Shown here piece after piece: positions 43,890 through 54,479 of a stretch of DNA of 64,000 bases; within the stretch, counting starts at the first letter, position 1, and each line of letters begins with the position of its first letter. The notes under the pieces were generated by a model. That model was given only the letters and a program-made list of their open reading frames with translations, was not told the DNA's origin and ran no database searches. The translations under genes were made by a program, and so were the position numbers. Origin of the DNA: Sclerodactyla briareus (Eukaryota > Echinodermata > Holothuroidea > Dendrochirotida > Sclerodactylidae); contig JAODTK010002010.1 in the NCBI GenBank assembly GCA_026419785.1, positions 62,001 to 126,000 of the forward strand. Reading direction: 5' to 3'.

Positions 43890-44332
43890 TGTTAAAATAT
43901 TGCTGTACTCACGCCCAAATATACTCGTTTTGGTGTTATGATTTAACGTGAATCATAAAATCATTCAATTATACTTTGGTCCAGGTTCATAGCATTCTCA
44001 GTTAGGAAGAATAATGGCTTCCTCAAATTCATAAATTTGGGTGATTTTGGCAAACTGGCCACTTTTTTTATGTCATATCTACCAATTATAAGGGAAATTT
44101 GAGAACATATTCTTTTCATTTTTTTAATATTGGTAGATATGACGTCATCAAATGGGCATTTGCAAAATGTCAAACGTAGCGTGATATAAATGGAATAATG
44201 TATTCTAAAATTGTAAATTAAATGCTACTTTGCCTAACATGCTAGAACATGAAACAAAGTTTGATTGGCATGATTTTCCAATGCACAATCATATGAATTT
44301 TTAATATTTTGGGGGCTGGACTTGCCCTTTAA
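43890..44332. mobile_element. TTAA-ended MITE-like element with internal hairpin
   Basis: The right end GGCTGGACTTGCCCTTTAA (44314-44332) matches the TTAAAGGGCAAGTC-type end commonly seen on piggyBac-like short elements. Internally GTCATATCTACCAAT (44072-44086) and ATTGGTAGATATGAC (44129-44143) are a perfect 15-base inverted repeat. The mirror similarity extends outwards to about 44045 and 44175. The left end is not clear and may be truncated. Family assignment is inference. Confidence 0.45.
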
Positions 44333-44420
44333 CCACTATTTCAGAGGATTCAGGCCCCCATAATCTGTGCTGCCCTCAACATGGCTGTGGATTTTAGTCT
44401 TCTCCTTCCTGCCCATTGTG

Positions 44421-44803
44421 GCAGGGAGCACTCGCGGGGGGGGGGAAACTGATTATTGATAGGGGGGTATCAGGCGTGACCATTGGCCTTTTGAAAGTAC
44501 TAGACCAAGTATCTTTCTGGGACAAAAAAAGCACACTAAAGAGTATCAACCGCATATTTTGTTACCCGAAACAAGGCTCCCGATTTCCAAATTCATTCTT
44601 TTTCCTGGAAATCCCCCAAAACATGATGGGTTCTACCAAAAATAAAATATACCCTTTTTTCTTAATTTTAGTGGATTTTGCACCCTTTCATGTTACGCAC
44701 AAATCGTACCTATAATTTAAAAGTACCCTATGTACGTGGATTCTTGTTCACGCGTGATACTCTCTTGTAAATGGCAGCGCAGGTACCCCCCGGGGGAGCA
44801 CTT
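44421..44803. mobile_element. Short element with G/C-palindromic end
   Basis: The left end GCAGGGAGCACTCGCGGGGG and the right end GTACCCCCCGGGGGAGCACT share GGGAGCACT and G-runs. The right end contains the palindrome CCCCCGGGGG. The interior carries a 99-codon plus frame (44416-44715) that begins within the G-run and is not convincing. Confidence 0.35.
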
Positions 44804-45254
44804 TAACTGATTCTAATTTTACAACCCTAAGCTGAGTCATTAGGTTAAGAGGATATTGTCCACATATGTCAAGCATTGGTGGTATTACAAATTTGGCAGG
44901 TAGTCTTATTACATCCAGTTTTAATAGTGATGTTGTTTGTTACACTTTGATAAGCAGGTGATATACAAAGAACTCTATTTGCAAATTCGTACACTTGCAG
45001 CATAATAATACGGACGAACTGTATGCATAGTAATGAGCCTATCCACCATAGCAGGACCGGTGAATACTAGACAGAGCTTATAGATTGCAGGTGCAGAATA
45101 TCTCACAATAGAGGATCATATGAAGATGACAAAAGCGCAGAAGACAAGTACCAGGGCATGCCACACTGGCAGGACAGGGGACCATGGCCCCTCCCCCACC
45201 TATGCATGGAGTCTGGGAAATTCAGCTAGTTAAAGGACAACTGCAAGGTGTTTA
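44804..45254. other. No gene seen
   Basis: Ordinary mixed sequence with no repeat relation noticed. Confidence 0.4.
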
Positions 45255-45835
45255 TACAGGGCTAATAATAGCGGATAAAAACTGAATGCGTCACCCCCCT
45301 CCCCCCTCCCCCCCCCCCCCCCCCCCCCACCCCCCCCCCTGTCAAAACAGGAAGTTCATAGGACTTTCTGTCCGGAGTATAGTCATTCGAAGTGTATGTA
45401 TTGTGAAGAATGTGATTGCGCCAAACATGAAATGCATCCCATCAGCAATAATTAATAATGTCATACTTGCACAACCCTGCAAATTTGGTTTGCTATGGAA
45501 ATATTAAACATTAAAAGTCACTCAAAAAGCATTTAGTCTATGGGCAGGGATTGCTGGTGGTTGGTAGGTGTGATGCGTTTACTTTTGGTGGGAGAAAAGA
45601 CACAACAGAACTCCTGCCTAATGTTGACTTATTCAACCGAATGAAACAATCAAAACATAAATAATTTCCTGTGTTAGTCCATGTGTGAATTGAGCGTTAT
45701 TTTGCAATGGGATTCTCCCCAATTTCTCTGCTTAATGGCCCCAAACTTTGAAGGCCAACAACTCACCACATAAGGAACATCTATTGAAATGGGGGTTCGG
45801 ACCTATAGATACAGGTTTGCATTCTCACAATATTA
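45255..45835 (-). repeat. Dispersed repeat family A, reversed copy with C-tract
   Basis: The minus-strand end is GACGCATTCAGTTTTTATCC. The body matches 18671-19130 and 52670-53090: on the plus strand AAAAGCATTTAGTCTATGGG, GGTGGTTGGTAGGTGT, TGTTGACTTATTCAAC, TGGGATTCTCCCCAATTTCT and CGGACCTATAG. A C-tract with 21 consecutive C (45308-45328) sits between the end and the body, where other copies have only short C or G stretches. Confidence 0.8.
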
Positions 45836-46469
45836 ACCTCGTTGTATCGAGCCTGCAGAGCGTCCTGTAAGGTGGAGGGGGATTAGAAAGCTGTCGATGG
45901 AATAACACATACAAATTAACAATTGCGTTGGGTAATTATCTTTATCACTCATATGATGGCCACTCGGACGCACCATTCATTATCTATCCAGGTCCAAGCA
46001 TAAGCAGTTGGGATGTTCCAAAGACTTTGCCACCTCCCTCCTCACAATTTCCACACACACCACTGACCAGGTACAGAGAGTTTCAAATGATTGAATATTA
46101 TACCACAAACTTACAAGGGAATATCCTCAATGTACAAATTAAAAAACTTTCAAACAACATACTCTGTGTGCATGGATTGTGTAAAAATATTAAAATAGCA
46201 CTATTCTACTCAAATTATGGTAGGAAAGAGCAGAAAGGACTGGATGGCACAAGAGGCAGACAAGCTTGCCTGAAACTTCCTGTCACCTGAAAAATATATA
46301 TATAACTCTTTCAAGTTGAAAGGGATGCTGAGTTGTTAGATCACCTGCTGGTCGATACGTAAGTTTTTTTTGTCAGTAACAATCGTTGGTGGTTCATAAA
46401 ACGAGCAGAAACCTCCATGGACGGAAGAATGGTATGGTAGAGTGGTATCGTGACATTTACAAAGCAGTA
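45836..46469 (+). other. One 120-codon frame, otherwise nothing
   Basis: The plus frame 45928-46290 (MGNYLYHSYDGHSDAPFIIY...) is the longest ATG-initiated frame in this part. It has no splice context or motif I know, and its composition is AT-driven (Asn, Ile, Tyr, Lys). Probably chance. Confidence 0.2.
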
Positions 46470-46855
46470 TTGGGTCAGATCCAGCAGTCGCCAGGACCTT
46501 TTTTTGGGGGGTAATCGTACTTGCAGTGCGATGGCGAGCTCTTGGTTTTCACTTCATGGTTCCGCTGGAATGCAATGGATTTTCTGGGGCTGTTACAATA
46601 TATTTGGCATGAGTCTCCTTGTCTGCTGTGAGCATCATGTTTAAAACTTGAAATTTTCTGCCCCAGGTGTACTGAGAAAGTGGTCGAGTCACTGCGGTCG
46701 TCAGGTGAGGATGTAAAATGGTGTCCCCGGGAAAAGGTAGGAGTGGTAAAACCCCTGCCGCTCGCTCACCTGTGCACTAGTCGAGAAGAGAAGCCAAGTT
46801 ATCACCAATGCTCATCCACAATTAATACAGCCAGGGTTCCTAATGAGCCTTAATT
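46470..46855 (+). repeat. Dispersed repeat, copy 2 (partner 33930-34370)
   Basis: CTTGGTTTTCACTTCATGG, TTTTCTGGGGCTGTTACAAT, ATATTTGGCATGAGTCTCC, TGCTGTGAGCATCAT, GAGGATGTAAAATGG and TAATGAGCCT follow the same order as the partner. It is followed within 450 bases by a satellite head tag (47305), echoing the layout at 33-36 kb. Confidence 0.75.
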
Positions 46856-46974
46856 AAATCATAAATTTCAACACTTCCCGAGGGCGCGGCACTCGGGGGC
46901 TCCGGGGGGTCAGAGTCCTCATGACCCCCAACTTTTTGAGAAGGCCTGCCTCGATAAGATTTGTTTCACACACA

Positions 46975-47120
46975 CGTTCCCACCCCAAAAAAAATTGAGA
47001 CAACCTGCTGCTGCAATATTTACTACTGCCAGCTGCAAACCTCGTATTAACGGCAAAAATCAGTTTTTGTGTTGAAAAATTTTTGATCACTTGGGTCTGG
47101 GGGGGGGGGCAGGGGGACTG
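46975..47120 (+). repeat. AAAAATCAGTTTTTTG...TCACTTGGG repeat, copy 1
   Basis: CTGCAAACCTCGT..TAA, GGCAAAAATCAGTTTTTGTG, GATCACTTGGGTCTGGG and a G-run match 55730-55800 (AACTGCAAAAAATCAGTTTT, AATCACTTGGGCCATGTGGG). Confidence 0.6.
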
Positions 47121-47304
47121 GGTCCTTCATTTTCTGGCTTAACACCCGCCGCAATCATATTACCACCTTAACCTGATTTGCTATAGATTTTGTTAAACCT
47201 GCCACCACAGGTTGTGGAGTGCCCGTTCAATCAATTTCTTTCCCCAGTTCCTATTTATATCACAGAGCTTACAATTTAATCATCCAAATTTATTGTTTTT
47301 TTTA

Positions 47305-47365
47305 TTCTTGAATGAAGTCAGAGAATCATAGTGGATCATGACAGTATGTGGGGATTATAGTAATG
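47305..47365 (+). repeat. Satellite head tag without array
   Basis: TTGAATGAAGTCAGAGAATC and GGATCATGACAGTATGTG match the head at 32120-32160. No monomers follow, so this is a solo tag. Confidence 0.65.
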
Positions 47366-48142
47366 TGATAGCAACCAAAGTGTGTGAGTTCGATTCTGGG
47401 ACATCCTATCATTTGGGCTCACTCACCTAATGCATTATGATATATATGTCACCCCCCCCCCCCATTGCTTACTCCGCCGAAGAATCAATTCAAATCCGTA
47501 ACAAATTACCAAATGAATTGAGTTTCTATAATTCTGTAGTATCTTCAGGAAGCGGTTACCACTTACCTTGAAAAGCTACCATTAATATTATAATGAAAAA
47601 AAAGTGGTATGTAGGGGGATCACTAAAGGATGGGGTGGGGATGGGGTGTAGTGCATCTTCCATTTCACAACCGTGCAGTGTTCCTGTTGTGTTAGTTTCA
47701 ACTGTTAGGTTAGCTGTTAGTGTTAACTATATTCATATATTATCCCTTGGGTAGTGTACTACTTTGACTAAGCCCATAAGGTATTCTTGTATCCCTTCCT
47801 TTCACTTCTATGCCTTGTTTGATCTTATGTTCACGTGTCTTAGATCAAAGTGAAACAAATTAAACTGAACTGAACTAAGTTCAATGACACAATATATGTT
47901 ATACAGTATTAACAGCCAGTTGGACACAGTACTGTATCAGTTCTCTCATTTAAATAGTATATCGAATCTATGAAGTACCTGAAAAAACGCTTCTCTCCCA
48001 GACGGGACTGGTGAATCTCGTACCGGTCTCATTATCCACAAATCCAAGGCTGGTAGGGGGGGTTGCCAAATACAGTCAAACTGTAATAATTACAAGACAC
48101 AAACAACCAGGCATTGAAGGTTTATTGTGGGGGAGGGGAAAC
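47366..48142. other. No gene seen; C13 run
   Basis: A C-run at 47452-47463 and a small cluster of TTAGTGTTAAC/TTAGGTTAGC variants at about 47690-47735. GTGAGTTCGATTCTGGGA at 47381 resembles a tRNA B-box, but no tRNA fold surrounds it. Confidence 0.35.
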
Positions 48143-48425
48143 TAATCTATAGGTCTAAACCCCCCATTTCAATACAATATGTTCCTGTGGGAGTTAATCG
48201 TCTCCGAGTTTGGTCCATTCTGCAGAGAAATTGGGGATAATATGCACGATACTCCCATGATTTCCACTTAAGTTGGATTCAACAGGATAATTAGTTATGT
48301 ATAAAAATTTTCATAGTGTCAAACAACTCAACCTCTGCCCACAAGCTATGGTCGTTTCTTCTCTTACCAAAGTAACCGCCCACCCCCACCACCCACTTCG
48401 CAATCCTCTCTCAGACTATTTTTCA
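48143..48425 (+). repeat. Dispersed repeat family A, forward truncated copy
   Basis: CTATAGGTCTAAACCCCCCA, TTCCTGTGGGAGTTAAT, GAGAAATTGGGGATAAT, CTTACCAAAGTAACC, CACCCACTTCGCAATCCTCT and ACTATTTTTCAG. The 3' third is missing and the GAGTCC-rich module follows directly. Confidence 0.75.
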
Positions 48426-48429
48426 GTTT

Positions 48430-48660
48430 TTGGAGTGCAGACAGTCGAGTCCGAGGTCCAAGACCGAGTCTCAACATCCAGTCCGAGTCAAGTCTGAGTC
48501 CTCAACATCCAAGTTTACCGGACGCCTGAGTCCCTATCGATATTTGGCATTCAGCAAAAATGAAATGCTTAGTAATTGGATTCAAAATAGAAGTTATTAC
48601 AAGTTAGATGTTGCCTCTGCGAAAACTGTTATATGAGACCGAGACTGGCTCGGTCCTCCA
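48430..48660 (+). repeat. GAGTCCGAG-rich module
   Basis: CGAGTCCGAGGTCCAAGACC, GAGTCTCAACATCCAG, GAGTCCTCAACATCCAAG and, further on, GAGACCGAGACTGGCTCGG with CTCCACACTGC. The layout (GA-rich reiteration followed by a CAACA(C/T)CCAG-like tail) parallels the GAGGCC modules elsewhere. Confidence 0.55.
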
Positions 48661-51600
48661 CACTGCTTATTTTGTCCAAAAGTGAAAATAAAATGTGTAT
48701 GGGCAGAGCCTAACAATCATGACGCAATAGGTTAGCGATCGCGCGAAATAGTGATATTGTGGTCCCAATACTCATGCGTCTAGTGATCGACAAATGAAGA
48801 TTATGGAAGGATCCCAATTTTGGGGGATTGTCGAACAAAACCCTGTATGAGAATAAGTATGAGTGAGGAATAGGCCCCACTATTGTTAGGGAGGCTCTCG
48901 CAATCGTCCGCTTCAGTAAGCTGATAGAATCCTAGCCAAACTGTGACAAACAGAACTATTCCATAAAACTGAAAAAGGCCGGAGCAATGGGCAGTTGAAA
49001 CCTTACCGAATGTCAGTTTTCTATTCAGGATTACGAGTTCTCCACATCTATCTATGTTCCTAGACCCATACCCTGCAGAGAAGCGGGTAATTGAAAAATC
49101 TGTATAAGTGGAGCAGGTCGACTACTACTCCAAAAAGAAATCCAAGTTGTTCCACCAATATAACTTCAATTCAGGCCTGGTTAGCATAGGCTAGTATATC
49201 CAATTAGGCAAATTCGTGATATTGGGTACTGTCGCATGGTAACAAATGGCATGATAGTACCATCAACCCAATCACTTGAGGAATCATTCTACTTTGAAAT
49301 AATCTGTGGAAATGAAGACTTGTTGACGCGTGAGATATGTTGGTTGAATTTAGTACCAAGGATGCATCTTACTAATTCATTGTGTACCAACTGACGTAGT
49401 TCCGTCCGGGTTTGGTACACTGACGATACTTACAATACCAAGGGTGACTTTCTGTCGGAACTGGGGGGGGGGAAGCATGGGAGCCAAGAGATGTGAACTA
49501 CCTAATAGGACGGGTGTCTCTCCTCGGGGAAAGCCCTTCGCCTGCCCCCCCCCCAACCCTTTCCCCCAGGTACCCAACATAATTGCCTATTACATGGTGA
49601 ACTTTTGAAAAGCCATCTTATGAATATTCATCGATTTTATATTTGATAGCCAGAATTGTAAAGTTTAAAGCAATTACTTCTCTGACAAGCCATGCAATGA
49701 ACAAGGTTATCTACTTACCCTGGACAGTAAACTCCATCAGAAAACTGTTATAAACAGGAGAGAGGGGGAGGGAATATAAGAATTGACTTAGGTTGACATT
49801 GGGTTGGAAATTACTCTTTACGAACATTCAGTTGTTTCGATTTGTATATATAGGCAGGACCCATCAGTCACATATCATCAGTTGCTATTTAGCAAGTAAC
49901 AAAAATGATTTTTTTATCTAGAATTTAGGAGAAAAAAAGTAGGAGCTTCAATTTATTTGGAAGGGCCTAAATGACCAGATATTTAAGTATTGCAGTTCTG
50001 CAAGCTTAGTATGTGCGGCCAAAAAAAAATTATTCTGGAAATGAGTAGGGCCCTTTCCATTCTTTTTTTTCCATAATTCCGGGAAGTTATGCCAACTTCT
50101 GGTTACAAAAGATCCCCAACATTAAATTAGTACTTGCCTGTGCTTTCGCAGGGCTTTTAACAGTAGTTCCAACCATTGAAGACCTACTTTTGAACAAGAA
50201 ATTTACAGAATAAGAAGAAATTGGTTCATTTTTTCAAACCCGAGAAACAAAGACGTTAGGGATTCCTTGGATGATCCCCATGGTGACAAAGAAAGCACTG
50301 CTGTCAGCTTCATGGTTCATAACAGGAACCACATGGCCAAGGAAGAGCCTCATCATTCAAACTTAAGATGGGGTGATTGTGTTTATAAGCTGGAAAGTAG
50401 CAAACTAATTCCTATCTCTTATTAATTTTCTCACTTTTCCCCTAGAATTGACCTCTGGTCTACACTCAAACAATGGGGTGTTTTGGTTATTACTTCGCAG
50501 CATCGTGGAGTTTGGTACTACCATGTGAAAAAAAAAGTTACTAATTATACCAAGTTTTAATTGGTTTGAACAAGCTTTCTGAACTTCGGACCTCTTGTTA
50601 GATGGAGAACCTTTTGACCTGACGACAAACTAATAAGGATCATGTAATGGTCATGAGGGACCCATATATAGCAATCCTAAATGCCCATTACCGTTTCGAG
50701 TTTTTTGGTTTTGTCCACCCAAGTCGGCATATAGCCTTTTTTTTTTTTTTTGATCCTTGGAAAATTGCTCATTTCCAACTGGCGAATTGGGCATTTGAGC
50801 AATTGGGTGAACGTTAGCACAAATAATGTAAATACCAAATCAGTTTGGAAAAATTATTGTTTGTTACTTTTCACTTGTCTCAGTGACTCACAAGAAATGA
50901 CATTTTAGGCGGTTGTTGAATGAATTCTGGTGCAACATGTACGACTGAAGCAGGTCGGAGGAAGGATGAGTCACAAGTATTTTGAGCACTAGACCACTGT
51001 GGAAGTTTGTCTTGTCTTGTCTGTTCCTCAGTCATAAGGCTTTGGAAGTCCCGTAGCATGCAATTATGTATTACATGGAATACATTATGAAGGTCGTGGC
51101 GTGGAGATGTATGGCACAATTATCAGTTGGGTACGGACATGACAAAAGATTAATGTTCATCACGGTATACTACTCCCGCGAATGTAAAAAAAAAAAATCT
51201 GTTGACTGAGGAGAATTTATGATCATCTGGGAAGGAATCTGATTGGTAGCTGCGTTGTGCAGTCATAGTAACTGTACTTCCATATACCAGCCAAAGCACA
51301 CAAAGTCAACTTGGAAAAACATATCAGCCTTTGTTTTGAATAGTTTGCTAGGTAATACATCGTATGGTCCCACAGCCAACATTCCAATGATACATTACAA
51401 TCTACAGTACATAGCGCAGAACGCACAATGGAGTCTGACACTGAAGTGTAAACAGAACAACTGCTACGAATCACACACTGTTGTGTATGCGTTTGTACAG
51501 AGCCCGCGCCAGAGTTGTTCACACACAACACTGCTAAAAAATTGCTAACTGGTGCATGGTCGAACTTAAACTGTATCGAGAAGCCTTCAAAATACGTTTA

Positions 51601-52430
51601 AGTGTGCCGAGTCACTGACTTGCGTAGTAGGTGATAACGGTACAAAAAGCTATCGGTTTCGAAATGAGTAAACCTTGAAATCATGAAAAATACATTACTT
51701 CACCCGGAGAAGTCTCACTGTTATGTCTTGGTTAACTAACCTAGAGGTTGTCCCTCTGCGATCTGAGATTCGATAGTGATAGGTGTTCTCTAGATTGCAA
51801 TCTTGCCCCGGCCAGTTGGTCTCAAATTTCTTCAGGTTCAGCTCTCGAGCATATAAACAGTGTAGAAAACTGCGCACATGTGGATTACGACTGGATGTTG
51901 TGTAAAGTGCACGGTAGGCACTCCAGCCTTGATTCGATTCGCATGCTTGACTAAGTGATATTGGGGATTCGCCCATTATGATTTGGTCACGGACACGATT
52001 AGGAGGAGTATGTTATATTTGAACAACCAAAAGGTACGTAAAACTCATTTTCCTGAGTGTTGCTATACTTTCTTGAGTTGTATTTATGAATTGCGATAAA
52101 ACGAGGTGCTTGGTCGTTTGTTGCATTAAGGACTCTGAAGGCCGTCATCATAGAGGCAAAGCCGCCACGATGACGTCATACATCAGTTTTAATGCAAAAA
52201 AAGGACTCGGCACTCTGGTATTTTCTAATTGGGAAGGATGTAATCTGTGGACTCACACTCTTTTGTTTTGCTGTATTCCTCTCGGAGCAAAGTAATCAGC
52301 TGGTCTTGGACCTCATCCCTGATACATGAAAGTGGATGACAGCCTATTCGTACATTAGAGAAGCCAGGAAATTAATACTAAACAGATGTCTTTATTAGAG
52401 GACAACGTATGGAAAGGCCAGCCACTGTTG
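48661..52430. other. Long stretch without a convincing gene
   Basis: G-run at 49464-49473 and C-run at 49545-49554. T or A runs at 50738-50751 and 51187-51199. Frames at 51223-51548 occur on both strands over the same bases and look like chance. I see no repeat shared with the rest of the window. Confidence 0.35.
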
Positions 52431-52436
52431 CAAGTT

Positions 52437-52515
52437 GGGGGGGGGGGGGGGTAAGAGCAATTTGGGGGGGGGGGGGGCAAGAGCATTTGGGGGCGGGGGG
52501 GGGGGGGGGTGGGGG
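52437..52515. repeat. G-rich tract
   Basis: Three G-blocks of about 14, 13 and over 13 bases separated by short AT-containing spacers (GTAAGAGCAATTT, CAAGAGCATTT). It looks like an internally repeated unit and is a strong quadruplex candidate. It lies about 160 bases upstream of a family A copy. Confidence 0.85.
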
Positions 52516-52669
52516 CGAAGTAGTGATGGGAAACATGGGGTGTGAAAAAATCATTACCACCTCCTGTAGACAGGCCTCCCAACGTTGGAGGGGGCCTATG
52601 GACCGCCATGCACCCCCTAGGGGCTGTGCCCTTGACTGCAGGCTTTGAACAACAGAGATAGATCGTGGA

Positions 52670-53090
52670 GAAGGAAAACTGATCTATGGGCCCAAACACC
52701 ATTTTAATACGATGTTCCTATGTGGAGTTAAATTGGCCTTTAAGTTTGGTTCCATTATGAAGAGGAATGGGGAGAATCCCAAGTGCACAAATAACGCATG
52801 ACATCACAATTGGACAACCGGGAAGGGTATGTCATGTATTGCATTGTTTCACTTGTTGAATAAGTCAACATTTAGCAGAGGCTGTTGTCTTTCTCTCACC
52901 AAAAGTAACCATCAACACCTACCACCCAACTACAGCAATCTTCTCCCATAGGAATAAATGCTTTGCAGTGAAAATAATGTGCTTTTCGATCTTGTGCAAT
53001 ACACAGCACAACGTCAGAAGACTGTAACTCTGTAACAGCGAGTCGTACCAAACTTCGGGTTTGGACTGACGCATTCAATTTTTCTCTTGC
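52670..53090 (+). repeat. Dispersed repeat family A, forward copy
   Basis: CTATGGGCCCAAACACCATT, GATGTTCCTATGTGGAGTTA, GAGAATCCCAAGTGC, TAACGCATGACATCACAATT, AGTCAACATTTAGCAGAGG, CATCAACACCTACCACCCAA and GACGCATTCAATTTTTCTC. With 18671 this is among the least damaged copies. Confidence 0.85.
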
Positions 53091-53221
53091 AATATATATT
53101 ATATAATGATTTCTGAAAGGGTCCTGTAATCGTTTGGAACAATGTAGTAAATCATGGCCTATCTATAGCATACAGTATTTGCCTGCAGCTATCAAGACTA
53201 TTTACGATTGCCGTTTTGGTA

Positions 53222-53310
53222 CTGTGTGAAGCAGTGCTGTAGTCGAGGCCGGCGAAGGAAAGGCTGAGGCCGAGGCCGCAGCAACTGAGGCTGAGGCCGA
53301 GACGGCTGAA
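53222..53310 (-). repeat. GGCCTCG-rich module, reversed
   Basis: On the minus strand, GGCCTCGGCCTCAG-type units end in GGCCTCGACTACAGCACTGC. The same tail as at 1703, 42180 and 54250. Confidence 0.65.
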
Positions 53311-54139
53311 CGTATTCGTCAAATTTTACAGGGTATGATTGCCATCCTACAGTACAGACATAAAACAGGCGCACTTGGATTTCTTCAACAATAATAAGAC
53401 ATGACTCCACCATTTTCACTATTTTGTGTGAGATGAATGACAAACTACATACAAACCTGTAACACTTGCTACCAAAACTATTAATACAAATTGCGAACAG
53501 TAAGCTGTCACATCATGAAATGGGAAGTGATATAAACAAAACTCTCTCACAGATGAGTCAATAGGAGGGCTGTGACTTACTGGAATATTTTATTTGATTG
53601 AATTGAAATCTAATCACACCATGGAAAAAAAAACATATCATGTCCAGACCTGCTCAGCGAGGGGCAGCCATCGGCCATGATTTCAACCTGATCATAAAGA
53701 AGAGTCAAACAGACTTAGGCCTAATAAACAGAGAGCATATGGATGGTTTAGTTGTCATCTGAAGTTACACAATGATCTTAGTCCTAGGGGATTTGATGAG
53801 GCCGATATGGCACTCATTGACTGACAGCCATAGTAACGCAATAAGTTGCAAGCCAACAAAATGTATTACAGCAATTCTGATGTGTGTGACTGAGTAAGTG
53901 ACTGATGGGGAATAAGCATTGTGATTGATAGGACAAACAGCAAAACTATCCCAAAGAAAGTTTGTGCCTCTCCCTGCTGATGGTAACATACACAGGGCCT
54001 ATAAGTTAATGGATAGTTAAGTCAGAGGGACATCTTTGCATGGTGCACTAATAATTTGTTCATCCATGAACCCATCCTCCCCAGACCTGACAACGTCTCT
54101 TGTGACTGTAATTTCTCCTTGTTCGGCATGGTCCTGCCT
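53311..54139. other. No gene seen
   Basis: AT-rich, with an A-run at 53625-53632. Short minus frame at 53765-53989 without signals. Confidence 0.4.
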
Positions 54140-54262
54140 CGATTTGTCGGGCCGGGAGCATGAGGCAAAGGCCAGCATAACTCCTGAGCTGAGACCAAGC
54201 CAGTAAAAAAGGGCGCGAGGCGTGGCCTCACGACGGAGGCTGACCTCGGTTCTCCAAACACT
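54140..54262 (+). repeat. GAGGC-rich module, forward
   Basis: GGGCCGGGAGCATGAGGC, GAGCTGAGACC, GCGCGAGGCGTGGCCTC and GGAGGCTGACCTCGGTTCTC, then CAAACACTGGTG. It shares the end CTC.AACACTGG with 42560. Confidence 0.5.
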
Positions 54263-54479
54263 GGTGTAAAGGTCCATGGCAGTTAGCAGTATGGGCAGCT
54301 TCGCAACTTTCCAACTGTGAATGCGATGTCACAAATTTCTCGAAAGTCAATTGAATTTCAATCCTCTTCACCTGTGCTAGTTGAAAGAGATCAGTTAGTG
54401 TCACATCACTTGAGCCATGGGACTCGAACTTGAGGCCTACCCTAGTCTGTTGGCAAGAAAAATGAAACAACATGTTTAG

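Noticed and set aside
45928-46290. 120-codon frame as a gene
   Set aside because: AT-driven composition, no splice sites, no motif. A frame of this length is expected by chance in 64 kb.
47381-47400. tRNA-like B-box (GTTCGATTCTGGGA)
   Set aside because: No matching A-box at the right distance and no cloverleaf can be drawn.
52355-52702. 115-codon minus-strand Pro-rich frame
   Set aside because: It spans the G-tract at 52437-52515 and a family A repeat edge, so it is an artefact of low complexity.
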